Origin: Actinomadura meyerae
GTDB taxonomy: Bacteria; Actinomycetota; Actinomycetes; Streptosporangiales; Streptosporangiaceae
Reading direction: 5' to 3'
Assembly: GCF_900188445.1 (NCBI RefSeq)
Contig: NZ_FZOR01000034.1
Coordinates: 30,231 to 94,230, forward strand
Length of the DNA: 64,000 bases
The translations under genes and the position numbers were made by a program. Shown here in pieces: positions 8,241 to 17,566 of the stretch (the first letter of the stretch is position 1; each line of letters opens with the position of its first letter). The notes under the pieces are model-generated. The model searched no databases, was not told the DNA's origin, and worked only from the letters and a program-made list of their open reading frames with translations.

Positions 8241-9264
8241 TCCGCCGCATCACGTCGGCCAGCAGCGGGAACTGCGGGTGCGGCGTCGCGCGGTTCGTCG
8301 CGACGAAGCCGTAGGAGTCGCGGGTGGCCCACGCGCAGTACGCGTGGGTCTCGGCCAGCACGGCGAACGTGCCGCAGAACGCCTTCGCGCCCTTGCCGCC
8401 CGCCACGGCCTCCTGGCCCGCGATGAACGTGGTGGGGCGAGCCTTGCGCAGGTAGGCCGCCGGGTCGCCGACCGCGCCCGTCCCGCCCATGAACAGGACG
8501 TTCAGCTTGCGCGCCTGCTCCCCGCCGTAGACGGCCGTGCCGTGCTCGCCGGCCGGGACGCCGCCCGCCTCGACGGCGCCCGCGATGAACGGGTACGCCG
8601 CGCTCTCCCGCGGCGGGGTGAGCGCGTCCTTGCGCAGCCCACCGGCCACCGCGCCCGCCGTGATCACCTTCTTGGGCGCGGGGAGCTCCGCCGTCGGGGT
8701 GTCCCTGGCGACGCCGGTGCCCGTCCGGAACGCCAGTGCCCCGGCCATCAGCGCGACCGCCGCGACCACGGCGGCGCCGGAGACGAGCAGCAGCCGGGGA
8801 ACGCGCCGCCGCCGCACGGGCGCCGGTGCCGGCGGGACGGGCGGCAGCGGGCCGGTCCCGTCCACGACCACCGGATGGCCGCCGGTGCCGACGGCGGGAT
8901 GCCCGCCCGTACCGACCGCGGGATGCCCGCCGGTGCCCACCGCCGGGTGGCCGCCGGTGCCCACCGCGGGATGGCCGCCGGTGCCGCCGACCTGCGGGAA
9001 GGCACCTGAGCCGCCCACCATCGGATGCCCGCCCGTGCCCAGCGACGGGAGCGGCCCCGTCCCGCCGGACTCGGCCGACCACCACGGGCGCTTCCCGCCC
9101 CAGGGCGCCGGAGCGGCACCGCCCTGCTCGGCGCCGCCCTGCCCGACGCCGCCCAGCCCGGCACCACCCTGCTCGGCCCCGTCCGCGCCGGTCCCGGGCG
9201 CGTCCGCCTCATCCGGCTGGTCCGGCTCCCTACGCGATCCGGACCAGCGGAGCGATTCCGCCAT
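8212..9264 (-). CDS. Membrane-anchored protein with Gly/Pro repeat cytoplasmic region
   Basis: About 350 aa from the ATG at 9264, chosen for AGGAG four bases upstream; in-frame starts at 9282 and 9300 lack one. Residues 1-155 are low complexity (Gln/Gly-rich, then tandem GTGGHPAV). A basic stop-transfer RRRRVPR precedes one membrane helix (about 160-180). The C-terminal domain (~165 aa) is presumably outside the cell and contains LNVLFMGGTGAVGDPAAYLR, two cysteines and the end VMRRIRRDVE. That domain resembles the protein at 12136-12918 on the other side of valS. I do not recognise a named family. Confidence 0.7.
   Translation of the reverse strand: MAESLRWSGSRREPDQPDEADAPGTGADGAEQGGAGLGGVGQGGAEQGGAAPAPWGGKRPWWSAESGGTGPLPSLGTGGHPMVGGSGAFPQVGGTGGHPAVGTGGHPAVGTGGHPAVGTGGHPAVGTGGHPVVVDGTGPLPPVPPAPAPVRRRRVPRLLLVSGAAVVAAVALMAGALAFRTGTGVARDTPTAELPAPKKVITAGAVAGGLRKDALTPPRESAAYPFIAGAVEAGGVPAGEHGTAVYGGEQARKLNVLFMGGTGAVGDPAAYLRKARPTTFIAGQEAVAGGKGAKAFCGTFAVLAETHAYCAWATRDSYGFVATNRATPHPQFPLLADVMRRIRRDVERPK
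8874..8986 (-). repeat. Tandem 24-bp repeat encoding GTGGHPAV
   Basis: Four to five consecutive 24-bp units inside the preceding gene, in frame, encode GTGGHPAV with a last degenerate copy (GTGGHPVV). Units differ at third codon positions, so the repeat is not freshly slipped. No spacers exist, so it is not CRISPR-like. Confidence 0.85.
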
Positions 9265-9385
9265 TGCACTCCTGAGGTTCATGTAGCGCCGAAAGCCCAC
9301 AGGCCCACCCGGATCGTAACGGCGACGGGCCCGCCGCGCCGACGGTTCGCGGGGCCCGCGCCCGTTCGCCTCCGCGGCCCGCGGG

Positions 9386-12007
9386 TCAGCCCGCGGGCAG
9401 CGCCGCCAGCTGCGACTCCAGCCGGGTGATGTCGGCCTCCGCCTGGGCGAGCCGGGCCCGGTTCTTCGCCACGACGGCCTCGGGCGCCTTCGCCATGAAC
9501 GCCTCGTTGCCGAGCTTGCGCCGGGCCTGGTCGACCTCCTTGCGCGCGGCGGCGAGGTCCTTCTCCAGGCGCTTGCGCTCGGCGGCGACGTCGATCGCGC
9601 CGGCGGTGTCGAGCCGTACCGTGACGCCCTCGACGGGCAGCGACGCGGTCGCGGCGAACCCGTCGCCGGGCGCGGTGAGGCGCAGCAGCGCGCGGACGCC
9701 CTCCTCGTGCGCGGCCAGCGGCGACCCGTCCCACTCCAGCGCCGCCGCGACCCGCTGGCCCGGCTTCAGGCCCTGGTCGGCGCGGAACCGGCGGACCTCC
9801 GTCACGAGCCGCTGCAGCGACTCGATCTCGGCCTCGGCGGCCCGGTCGGCGCGGGCGGGCTCGGCGGCCGGCCACGGCGCGGTGACGATCGTGTCGCCGC
9901 CGGTCAGGGACGTCCAGAGCTCCTCGGTCACGAACGGGATGACCGGGTGCAGCAGCCGCAGCAGCTTGTCGAGGACCTCGCCGAGGACGCGTCGCGTCGC
10001 CTCGGCCCGCTCGTCGGCGAGCTGGACCTTGGCCAGCTCCACGTACCAGTCGCAGACCTCGTCCCACGCGAAGTGGTAGAGCGCCTCGCACGCCTTCGCG
10101 AAGTCGTAGGACTCCAGGTGCTCGTCGACCTCGGCGACGACGGTCTGGAGGCGCGAGAGGATCCACGCGTCGACGGTCGTCACCTCGGCGGGCATGTCGC
10201 CGCGGACGTGCGCGCCGTTGATGAGCGCGAACCGCGTCGCATTCCACAGCTTGTTGCAGAAGTTGCGCGAGCCCTGCGCCCACTGCTCGGCCACTGGGAC
10301 GTCGCCGCCCGGGTTCGCGCCGCGCAGCAGCGTGAAGCGGGTCGCGTCCGCGCCGTAGGCGTCCACCCAGTCGAGCGGGTCGATGACGTTCCCGAACGAC
10401 TTGGACATCTTCTTGCCGTACTGGTCGCGGACCATCCCGTGCAGGGCGATGGTGTGGAACGGCTGGACGCCGTCCATCGCGTACAGCCCGAACATCATCA
10501 TGCGGGCGACCCAGAAGAACAGGATGTCGTAGCCCGTCACCAGCACGGACGTCGGGTAGAAGCGCTGCAGCTCGGGCGTCTTGTCCGGCCAGCCGAGCGT
10601 GGAGAACGGCCACAGCGCCGAGGAGAACCAGGTGTCGAGGACGTCGCCGTCCTGCGTCCAGCCCGCGGGCGGCTCCTCGTCCGGACCGGGGCACGCGACC
10701 TCGCCGTCCGGCCCGTACCAGACGGGGATGCGGTGCCCCCACCACAGCTGGCGGCTGATGCACCAGTCGTGCATGTTGTCGACCCACTCGAAGTAGCGGG
10801 ACGCCATCTCCGGCGGGTGGATCGCCACACGGCCGTCGCGGACGGCGTCGCCGGCGGCCCGCGCCAGCGACTCGACCTTCACGAACCACTGGAGCGACAC
10901 GCGCGGCTCGACGACCGTCGCGCACCGCTGGCAGTGCCCGACCGAGTGCTTGTAGGGGCGGATCTCCTGGACGATCAGGCCCTGCTCGCGCAGCGCCGCG
11001 ACGACCGCCGGGCGCGCCTCGAACCGGTCGAGGCCCTCGAACGGGCCGGGCGCGGTGACGACGCCGCGCTCGTCCATCACCGACATCGACGGCAGGTCGT
11101 GGCGGCGGCCGATCTCGAAGTCGTTCGGGTCGTGCGCCGGGGTCACCTTGACCGCGCCCGTCCCGAACTCGGGGTCGACGTGCTCGTCGGCGACGACCGG
11201 GATGCGGCGGCCGGTCAGCGGGAGCTCGATCTCGCGGCCGACCAGGTGCGCGTAGCGCTCGTCGTCCGGGTGGACGGCCACGGCGGTGTCGCCGAGCATC
11301 GTCTCCGCCCGGGTGGTCGCGACGACCAGGTCATCCTCGTCGGAGCCGTACCGGATCGAGACCAGCTCGCCGTCGACCTCCTCGTGCTCGACCTCGATGT
11401 CGGACAGGGCCGTCAGGCAGCGCGGGCACCAGTTGATGATGCGCTCGGCGCGGTAGATCAGGCCGTCGTCGAACAGCCGCTTGAAGATCGTGCGGACGGC
11501 GCGGGCGCGGTCGTCGTCCATCGTGAACGCCTCGCGCGTCCAGTCGACGCTGTCGCCGAGCCGGCGCATCTGGCCGAGGATGCGGCCGCCGGACTCGGCC
11601 TTCCACTGCCAGACCCGCTCGACGAACGCCTCGCGGCCGAGGTCGTGCCGCGACAGGCCCTCCTTGGCCAGCTCGCGCTCCACCACGTTCTGGGTGGCGA
11701 TGCCGGCGTGGTCCATCCCCGGCAGCCACACGGTCTCGTGGCCCTGCATGCGGCGCCGCCGGACGAGGGTGTCCTGGATGGAGTGGTCGAGGGCGTGCCC
11801 CATGTGCAGCGAACCGGTGACGTTCGGCGGCGGGATCACGATCGAGTACGCGGGACGCTCCGGCGCGCGCTCGGGGTCGGCGGTGAACAGCCCCGCCGAT
11901 ACCCACCGCTCGTAGAGCCGGCCCTCGACATCGGCCGGTCGGTACTGGGTGGGCAGGTCGACGTCCGCGGCGGCCCCCTGGCCGCGCTCACTGCTGGGCT
12001 GTGTCAC
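9386..12007 (-). CDS. valS: Valyl-tRNA synthetase
   Basis: 873 aa from the GTG at 12007 (VTQPSSERGQ), normal ValRS length; the frame is open for 89 more codons upstream but with unrelated Arg-rich sequence. Class I signature HIGH is present as LHMGHAL within PPNVTGSLHMGHAL, and KMSKS as YGKKMSKSFGN. The CP1 editing region (TTRAETMLGDTAVAVHP) and the C-terminal coiled-coil arm (VAAERKRLEKDLAAARKEVD) are intact. It charges tRNA-Val in the cytoplasm. A single gene between two related membrane proteins. Confidence 0.98.
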   Translation of the reverse strand: MTQPSSERGQGAAADVDLPTQYRPADVEGRLYERWVSAGLFTADPERAPERPAYSIVIPPPNVTGSLHMGHALDHSIQDTLVRRRRMQGHETVWLPGMDHAGIATQNVVERELAKEGLSRHDLGREAFVERVWQWKAESGGRILGQMRRLGDSVDWTREAFTMDDDRARAVRTIFKRLFDDGLIYRAERIINWCPRCLTALSDIEVEHEEVDGELVSIRYGSDEDDLVVATTRAETMLGDTAVAVHPDDERYAHLVGREIELPLTGRRIPVVADEHVDPEFGTGAVKVTPAHDPNDFEIGRRHDLPSMSVMDERGVVTAPGPFEGLDRFEARPAVVAALREQGLIVQEIRPYKHSVGHCQRCATVVEPRVSLQWFVKVESLARAAGDAVRDGRVAIHPPEMASRYFEWVDNMHDWCISRQLWWGHRIPVWYGPDGEVACPGPDEEPPAGWTQDGDVLDTWFSSALWPFSTLGWPDKTPELQRFYPTSVLVTGYDILFFWVARMMMFGLYAMDGVQPFHTIALHGMVRDQYGKKMSKSFGNVIDPLDWVDAYGADATRFTLLRGANPGGDVPVAEQWAQGSRNFCNKLWNATRFALINGAHVRGDMPAEVTTVDAWILSRLQTVVAEVDEHLESYDFAKACEALYHFAWDEVCDWYVELAKVQLADERAEATRRVLGEVLDKLLRLLHPVIPFVTEELWTSLTGGDTIVTAPWPAAEPARADRAAEAEIESLQRLVTEVRRFRADQGLKPGQRVAAALEWDGSPLAAHEEGVRALLRLTAPGDGFAATASLPVEGVTVRLDTAGAIDVAAERKRLEKDLAAARKEVDQARRKLGNEAFMAKAPEAVVAKNRARLAQAEADITRLESQLAALPAG

Positions 12008-12135
12008 GGCTGACGATTCTACGGGGACGCGAGGGGTGGGGTGCCCCGGGGACGTGCGCGGGTGCGCGACAATCGGCACCGGCGAGCACCCCGCCGAGCC
12101 GCCTCGCCGTTCCCCCCACGCGAAAGGGAAGCAAG

Positions 12136-12918
12136 TTGAGCGGTTGGAACCCCCCTCCCCCGCCCTCAGGCGGCCCCGTCCCGCCCGGCGGCGCCTTCCC
12201 TCCCGGTGGCGCGGTCCCACCCGGTGGCGCGGTGCCTCCCGGCGGGCCGTACGCGCCCGGCGGGGCGGTCCCACCCGGCGGCCCGGTCCCAGGGGCTCCC
12301 TACGGGCCGCCGCGGCGCCGCGGGGGCGGCGGCAAGGTCCTCGGCTGCCTGGTCGTGGGTTTCGTCGTGTTCGTCCTGCTGTGCGCGGGCGGATACGGCA
12401 TCTACCTGCAGCGGACGTCCCACACGCTGAGCGCGCCGTCGTCGGCCGGCGGGATGAGCCGCGACACCGCAGCCGAGGCCAAGATCGACGACGCCGTGAA
12501 CCGGCTGGGCCGGATCCTCAGCGAGGCGAGCGGCTACAAGGTCCACCGGACCGTCAGCGCGGTGTACGGCCTCGGCAAGGAGAAGTACCTGTTCATCGGG
12601 GGCACCGGCGACCACCGGCTGAAGTACCCCGAGCAGGACTTCAACAGGGCCGTCATGGGCGCGTTCACCGGCATCGAGAAGACCGTCTACTCGCCGAGCA
12701 CGATCAAGTTGTCGGACGCGGGCGGCGACGGCGTCGGCCTGTTCACGACCATCCAGGTCCAGATCATCACGTCCGCGGGGACGCGGAACACCACCGGCTA
12801 CATGGCGGCCTGGTCCACGCGGACCACCATGGGCATCGTCATGCCGATCGGCGAGCCGTCCGGGAGCATCGACGTCCCGAGCGTCATGCGCCGCATCCGC
12901 GCGGACGTGGAGGACTGA
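12136..12918 (+). CDS. Pro/Gly-rich membrane-anchored protein, relative of the gene at 8212-9264
   Basis: 260 aa from the TTG at 12136, which follows AAAGGGAAG at the right distance and gives (M)SGWNPPPPPSGG. Residues 1-60 are VPPGGA-type repeats, then RRRGGGGK, one membrane helix (about 72-94), and an outside domain of some 165 aa with EKYLFIGGTGDHRLKYPE and the C-terminal VMRRIRADVED. The motif pair (F-[IM]-GGTG and VMRRIR-x-DVE) is shared with the protein on the other side of valS. Unnamed family; a surface or secretion-associated role is only a guess. Confidence 0.75.
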   Translation: MSGWNPPPPPSGGPVPPGGAFPPGGAVPPGGAVPPGGPYAPGGAVPPGGPVPGAPYGPPRRRGGGGKVLGCLVVGFVVFVLLCAGGYGIYLQRTSHTLSAPSSAGGMSRDTAAEAKIDDAVNRLGRILSEASGYKVHRTVSAVYGLGKEKYLFIGGTGDHRLKYPEQDFNRAVMGAFTGIEKTVYSPSTIKLSDAGGDGVGLFTTIQVQIITSAGTRNTTGYMAAWSTRTTMGIVMPIGEPSGSIDVPSVMRRIRADVED

Positions 12919-13049
12919 GACCCGGCCCCCGCCCGGCTGAGAGCGTTTCCCGCCGCGATCGGGACACAGGTCACCTGACACCGGGTCGCCTCGCCCGAAA
13001 AGGTGGTGCCCTGAGGTCCGCGACACCGGAGCGGAGAGAGAGGGACGGG

Positions 13050-13847
13050 ATGCGAGCGGTACTGGCACGCGCCGCCGTGCTGGCCGGCGCGTTCACAGCG
13101 GGGGCCGTGGCGGCACGTGCCGCGACCATCCCTCACCTCCGCCGGCTGACCGCGGACCTGCAGCGTTCCCGGGAGCGCATCCTCGCCAGCCGGGAGGAGG
13201 AGCGGCGGCGGCTGCGGCACGACCTGCACGACGGGCTCGGGCCCACGCTCGCCAGCCTCGCCATGTCGCTGGACGCCGCCCGCATCACGCTCGCCTGCGA
13301 ACCGGAGCGGGCCGACCCGCTCCTCGCCGACGTCCGGGACCGGCTGGCCAGCGCCGTCGGCGAGATCCGCGACCTCGCGCACGGGCTGCGGCCGCCCGCG
13401 CTGGACGACCTCGGCCTCGTCGCCGCGATCGAGTCGTTCGCCGACGGCTGCTGCGAGCGCGTCGACGTCCGGTTCGACGGCGAGCCCTCCGGCCTGCCCG
13501 CCGCGGTGGAGGTCGCCGCGTACCGGATCGCGCAGGAGGCGCTGACGAACGTCCGGCTGCACGCGCCGGCGAGCTGCGCGTCCGTCCGGCTCAAGCGCGA
13601 CGCCGACCTGCACCTGGTGGTGGCCGACAGCGGCCCCGGCCTGCCCGACGCCGTGCGCGGCGCCGGGCCCCGGCCCGCCCGGGGGCTCGCCGCGATGCGC
13701 GAGTGGGCCGCCGAGGTCGGCGGCAGCTGCGAGATCACCACCCGCAGCGGCGGCGGCACCCGCGTCGCGGTCCGGCTGCCGCTCGGCGCCGCGGAGACCG
13801 CCGCCGGGTATCATCGACGTCCCTCGGTCGGGAGAAGGCGGGCGTAG
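13050..13847 (+). CDS. NarL-type sensor histidine kinase, short form
   Basis: 265 aa from the ATG at 13050 behind an AGAGAGGGA stretch. One weak hydrophobic N-terminal segment (4-27), no separate sensor domain, then HisKA_3 dimerisation/phosphoacceptor RRRLRHDLHDGLGPTL (His near residue 58) and a HATPase with N-box EALTNVRLHA, G1 VADSGPGL and GGGTRVAVRLP. The stop is directly followed by the response-regulator ATG (TAGATG), so the pair is cotranscribed and cotranslated. Signal unknown. Confidence 0.92.
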   Translation: MRAVLARAAVLAGAFTAGAVAARAATIPHLRRLTADLQRSRERILASREEERRRLRHDLHDGLGPTLASLAMSLDAARITLACEPERADPLLADVRDRLASAVGEIRDLAHGLRPPALDDLGLVAAIESFADGCCERVDVRFDGEPSGLPAAVEVAAYRIAQEALTNVRLHAPASCASVRLKRDADLHLVVADSGPGLPDAVRGAGPRPARGLAAMREWAAEVGGSCEITTRSGGGTRVAVRLPLGAAETAAGYHRRPSVGRRRA

Positions 13848-14504
13848 ATGTCGGAGACCATCCGGGTCCTCATCACCGACGACCACCCGGTGTTCCGGCA
13901 GGGCCTGAAGGGCCTCCTGCAGGCGCTGGGCGTCGAGGTCGTCGGCGAGGCCGAGAACGGGCCGCAGGCCGTGCGGATGGCGGCCGAGCTGCAACCGGAC
14001 GTCGTCGTGATGGACCTGCACATGCCCGGCGGCAACGGCATCGAGGCGACCCGCACCATCACCCGCACGAGCCCGCGCATCGGCGTGCTCGTGCTCACCA
14101 TGTTCCGCGACGACGACTCGGTGTTCGCGGCGATGCGCGCCGGCGCCCGCGGCTACCTGCTGAAGGAGTCGGGCGCCGAGGAGATCGCGCGCGCCGTCCG
14201 CGCGGTCGCGGCGGGCGAGGCCATCTACGGCCCGGAGATCGCGCGCCGCGTGCTCACCTACTTCACCGACATGCCCGACCCGCGGCAGGCCGCGTTCCCG
14301 GAGCTGACCGAGCGGGAGCGGGAGGTCCTCGAACTGATCGCGCAGGGCCGCAGCAACGCCGAGATCGCCGCGACGCTCTTCCTCAGCCAGAAGACCGTCC
14401 GCAACCACGTCTCGAACATCTTCATGAAGCTGCACGTCGCCGACCGCGCGCAGGCCATCGTCCTCGCCCGCGAGGCCGGCCTCGGCGAGTCCGCCCCGCG
14501 CTGA
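13848..14504 (+). CDS. NarL/LuxR-family response regulator
   Basis: 218 aa. Receiver domain 4-120 with acidic pocket DD near the start, phosphoacceptor Asp in DVVVMDLHMPGGNG, Thr in VLVLTMFRDDD and Lys in YLLKESG. A LuxR helix-turn-helix lies at about 148-205 (LTEREREVLELIAQGRSNAEIA). Cognate to the kinase immediately upstream. Target genes cannot be read from the sequence. Confidence 0.95.
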   Translation: MSETIRVLITDDHPVFRQGLKGLLQALGVEVVGEAENGPQAVRMAAELQPDVVVMDLHMPGGNGIEATRTITRTSPRIGVLVLTMFRDDDSVFAAMRAGARGYLLKESGAEEIARAVRAVAAGEAIYGPEIARRVLTYFTDMPDPRQAAFPELTEREREVLELIAQGRSNAEIAATLFLSQKTVRNHVSNIFMKLHVADRAQAIVLAREAGLGESAPR

Positions 14505-14614
14505 CCCCGCGCGCCGCCGGGCCGAGGCGCCCGTGTACCCGCCAGGACGGCCGGGGCCGTCCCGGCGGCGGCCTTCATCCTGTTCCGCGGCCTCCGCCTC
14601 CCTGAGACGCCGGA

Positions 14615-14642
14615 ACGCCCCCGGCCGGGTGGCCGGGGGCGT
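14615..14642. terminator. Bidirectional terminator between response regulator and clpX
   Basis: Perfect 12-bp stem (14615-14626 with 14631-14642) with a 4-nt loop, in the gap between the two convergent genes. No T-run follows, as is common in high-GC actinomycetes. Confidence 0.75.
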
Positions 14643-14665
14643 CCCTGGGCGGTTCTCGCTCCGCC

Positions 14666-15940
14666 CTACGCGCTCTTCTCGCGCGGTTCCCGCTTGGGGC
14701 GGTCGCGCGGGACGAGGGTCGGGTTCACGTGCTCCAGGACGGCCTCGCGGGTGATCACCACGCGGGCGACGTCCTGGCGGCTCGGCACCTCGTACATCAC
14801 CGAGAGGAGGACCTCCTCCATGATGGCCCGCAGGCCGCGGGCGCCGGTGCCGCGCAGGATGGCCTGGTCGGCGATCGCCTCCAGGGCGTCGTCGGTGAAC
14901 TCCAGGTCGACCCCGTCGAGCTCGAAGAGCCGGTGGTACTGGCGGACCAGCGCGTTCTTCGGCTCGGTGAGGATGTTGATCAGGGCCTCGCGGTCCAGGT
15001 TGTGCACCGAGGTGATCACCGGGAGCCGGCCGATGAACTCGGGGATCATCCCGAACTTCAGCAGGTCCTCCGGCATGACGTCGCCGAGCACCGCCGACGA
15101 CTCCTCGAAGTCGGACTTGGAGCGGATCTGCGCGCCGAACCCCATGCCCTGCTTGCCGACCCGGGACTCGACGATCTTCTCCAGCCCGGCGAAGGCGCCA
15201 CCGCAGATGAACAGCACGTTCGTGGTGTCGATCTGGATGAACTCCTGGTGCGGGTGCTTGCGGCCGCCCTGCGGCGGGACGCTCGCGGTCGTGCCCTCCA
15301 GGATCTTCAGCAGCGCCTGCTGGACGCCCTCACCCGAGACGTCCCGGGTGATCGACGGGTTCTCGCTCTTGCGGGCGACCTTGTCGACCTCGTCGATGTA
15401 GATGATCCCGGTCTCGGCCTTCTTCACGTCGTAGTCGGCCGCCTGGATCAGTTTGAGGAGGATGTTCTCGACGTCCTCCCCGACGTATCCGGCCTCCGTC
15501 AGCGCCGTGGCGTCCGCGATCGCGAACGGGACGTTGAGGAGTTTGGCGAGCGTCTGCGCGAGCAGCGTCTTGCCGGATCCGGTCGGGCCGAGCAGCAGGA
15601 TGTTGGACTTGCCGATCTCGACCGGGTCGTCCCTGCCGGTGTCGCCCGACTGGATCCGCTTGTAGTGGTTGTAGACGGCGACGGAGAGCGCCTTCTTCGC
15701 CGTCTCCTGCCCGATCACGTAGGAGTCGAGGAACTCGTAGATCTCCCGCGGCTTGGGCAGGTTGTCCCACTTGAGGTCGGAGGTCTCGGAGAGCTCCTCC
15801 TCGATGATCTCGTTGCAGAGATCGATGCACTCGTCGCAGATGTACACGCCCGGACCCGCGATGAGCTTCTTGACCTGCTTCTGGCTCTTCCCGCAGAACG
15901 AGCACTTGAGCAGGTCACCACCGTCGCCGATGCGTGCCAC
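14666..15940 (-). CDS. clpX: ATP-dependent unfoldase ClpX
   Basis: 424 aa, full length. N-terminal zinc-binding domain with CSFCGKSQ and CDECIDLC, Walker A LLGPTGSGKTLLAQTLA, Walker B IIYIDEVDKVAR, the GVQQALLKILEGT pore-region segment, and sensor 2 GARGLRAIMEEVL. It forms the hexameric unfoldase that feeds ClpP1P2. 173 bp separate it from clpP2, so it may have its own promoter in addition to read-through. Confidence 0.98.
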   Translation of the reverse strand: MARIGDGGDLLKCSFCGKSQKQVKKLIAGPGVYICDECIDLCNEIIEEELSETSDLKWDNLPKPREIYEFLDSYVIGQETAKKALSVAVYNHYKRIQSGDTGRDDPVEIGKSNILLLGPTGSGKTLLAQTLAKLLNVPFAIADATALTEAGYVGEDVENILLKLIQAADYDVKKAETGIIYIDEVDKVARKSENPSITRDVSGEGVQQALLKILEGTTASVPPQGGRKHPHQEFIQIDTTNVLFICGGAFAGLEKIVESRVGKQGMGFGAQIRSKSDFEESSAVLGDVMPEDLLKFGMIPEFIGRLPVITSVHNLDREALINILTEPKNALVRQYHRLFELDGVDLEFTDDALEAIADQAILRGTGARGLRAIMEEVLLSVMYEVPSRQDVARVVITREAVLEHVNPTLVPRDRPKREPREKSA

Positions 15941-16113
15941 CCAACTGTCTCCTTTTCGTGGGGCCGCGCGCCTTGAGAGATGCGGCGCAGCTCGGTTGCG
16001 TCCCGAAGGCTCTCGACGTTGGACTCGACGTTACCGCCTCCGACGGACTTGGAAAGCCCCTCGCCCGGAAGTGTGGCGCCCGGGCTCGGGGACTCTCCCG
16101 TCCTTGTGCCGTC

Positions 16114-16797
16114 TCAGGACGACACTACCTCGGCTTTCCGCTTCCTGCTGGCGAAGACGTCGTCGATGAGGCCGTAGTCCTTGGCCTCGTCCGCCGTCAG
16201 GATCTTGTCGCGCTCGATGTCGCGCTGGACCTGGTCGATGCTCCGGCCGCTGTGCTCGGCCAGGATGCTCTCCAGGAGCTCGCGGATCCGCATGATCTCG
16301 CGCGCCTGGATCTCGATGTCGCTGGACTGCCCGTAGGTGCCCTCGGTCGCGGGCTGGTGGATCAGGATCCGCGAGTTGGGCAGGGCGGCCCGCTTGCCGG
16401 GCGTGCCGGCCGCGAGCAGCACCGCGGCGGCGGAGGCGGCCTGGCCGATGCAGACCGTCTGGATGTCCGGCTTGACGAACTGCATCGTGTCGTAGATCGC
16501 CGTCATGGCGGTGAACGACCCGCCCGGGGAGTTGATGTAGATGCTGATGTCCCGGTCGGGGTCGATGGACTCCAGCGTGATCAGCTGGGCCATCACGTCG
16601 TTCGCGGACGCGTCGTCGATCTGCACGCCGAGGAAGATGATGCGCTCCTCGAACAGCTTGTTGTACGGGTTCATCTCCTTGACCCCGTACGTGGTGCGCT
16701 CGACGAACGACGGAATGATGTAGCGGTTGTCGACCGGCATCGGGCCGGCGCCCGGCCGGACGATGTCGGCGAAACCGGGACGGTACAGGTCGCTCAT
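16114..16797 (-). CDS. clpP2: ATP-dependent Clp protease proteolytic subunit ClpP2
   Basis: 227 aa serine peptidase. Catalytic Ser in IGQAASAAAVLL, His in ILIHQPATEG, and Asp in the ERDKILTADEAKDYG segment. The N-terminal 25 residues (MSDLYRPGFADIVRP) form a propeptide typical of the second actinobacterial ClpP. Actinobacteria assemble a mixed ClpP1P2 tetradecamer; the upstream clpP1 ends 28 bp before, so both are one transcript. Confidence 0.96.
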   Translation of the reverse strand: MSDLYRPGFADIVRPGAGPMPVDNRYIIPSFVERTTYGVKEMNPYNKLFEERIIFLGVQIDDASANDVMAQLITLESIDPDRDISIYINSPGGSFTAMTAIYDTMQFVKPDIQTVCIGQAASAAAVLLAAGTPGKRAALPNSRILIHQPATEGTYGQSSDIEIQAREIMRIRELLESILAEHSGRSIDQVQRDIERDKILTADEAKDYGLIDDVFASRKRKAEVVSS

Positions 16798-16825
16798 GGT
16801 GGGCCTCCGATCAGTGGTCAGGTCG

Positions 16826-17464
16826 TCAGGAGACGGGGCCCTCGGAGGGCACCTGGTTGGCGCTGAGCACCACGTGGTCGACGAACCCGTAGTCCTTGGC
16901 CTCGTCGGCGGTGAACCAGCGGTCCCGGTCGGAGTCGCGCTCGATCTGCTCGAGCGCCTGGCCGGTGTGCTCGGAGATCTTCTCGGCGAGCGTCTTCTTC
17001 ACATAGAGCATCTGCTCGGCCTGGATCTTGATGTCGGAGGCCGTGCCGCCGATCCCGCCGGACGGCTGGTGCATCATGATCCGGGCGTGCGGCAGCGCGT
17101 AGCGCTTGCCGTGGGTGCCCGCGCAGAGCAGGAACTGGCCCATCGACGCGGCGAGGCCCATGCCCACCGTCACGATGTCGTTCGGGACGTACTGCATGAT
17201 GTCGTAGATCGCCATGCCGGCGGTGACGGAGCCACCTGGCGAGTTGATGTAGAGCGTGATGTCGCGGCGGCCGTCCTCGGCCGACAGCAGCAGGAGCTCG
17301 GCGCAGATGCGGTTGGCGATGTCGTCGTCGACCTGCTGGCCGAGGAAGACGATGCGCTCGCGCAGCAGCCGCTGGAACAGCTGGTCGCCCAGAGGCAACA
17401 GGGGCGCCTCGGCGACCCGCGCCTGGATCCGCGACGACTCGTCGAAAGTCGGAGGCATGCTCAC
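16826..17464 (-). CDS. clpP1: ATP-dependent Clp protease proteolytic subunit ClpP1
   Basis: 212 aa from the GTG at 17464, chosen because GGAGG lies eight bases upstream; the ATG two codons later (MPPTFDESSR) is the alternative. Catalytic Ser in GLAASMGQFLL, His in RIMMHQPSGG, and Asp in DSDRDRWFTADEAKDYG. First gene of the clpP1-clpP2 operon. The ClgR-like box described separately lies about 90 bp upstream, in keeping with ClgR control of clpP1P2 in other actinobacteria. Confidence 0.96.
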   Translation of the reverse strand: MSMPPTFDESSRIQARVAEAPLLPLGDQLFQRLLRERIVFLGQQVDDDIANRICAELLLLSAEDGRRDITLYINSPGGSVTAGMAIYDIMQYVPNDIVTVGMGLAASMGQFLLCAGTHGKRYALPHARIMMHQPSGGIGGTASDIKIQAEQMLYVKKTLAEKISEHTGQALEQIERDSDRDRWFTADEAKDYGFVDHVVLSANQVPSEGPVS

Positions 17465-17549
17465 CGGGTGTTCCTCCGGTCCTTTTAATCGGTTCGGATG
17501 CTTGGACATTAACGCGCTCCCGGGCCCGGTTAAGCCCGGGGGGCCGCCT

Positions 17550-17566
17550 TTTCGCCAGGGGCGTAC
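17550..17566 (-). promoter_or_regulatory. ClgR-like operator upstream of clpP1
   Basis: Read on the minus strand the site is GTACGC-N5-GCGAAA, two mismatches from the GTTCGC-N5-GCGAAC dyad that I know as the ClgR activator consensus in actinobacteria. It is 86 bp from the clpP1 start. A 7-bp hairpin (CCCGGGC/GCCCGGG) lies between site and start. Assignment to ClgR is inference from motif and target. Confidence 0.45.

Noticed and set aside
8874..8986. CRISPR-like regular repeat
   Set aside because: The units are contiguous, in frame and without spacers; they encode GTGGHPAV inside a gene.
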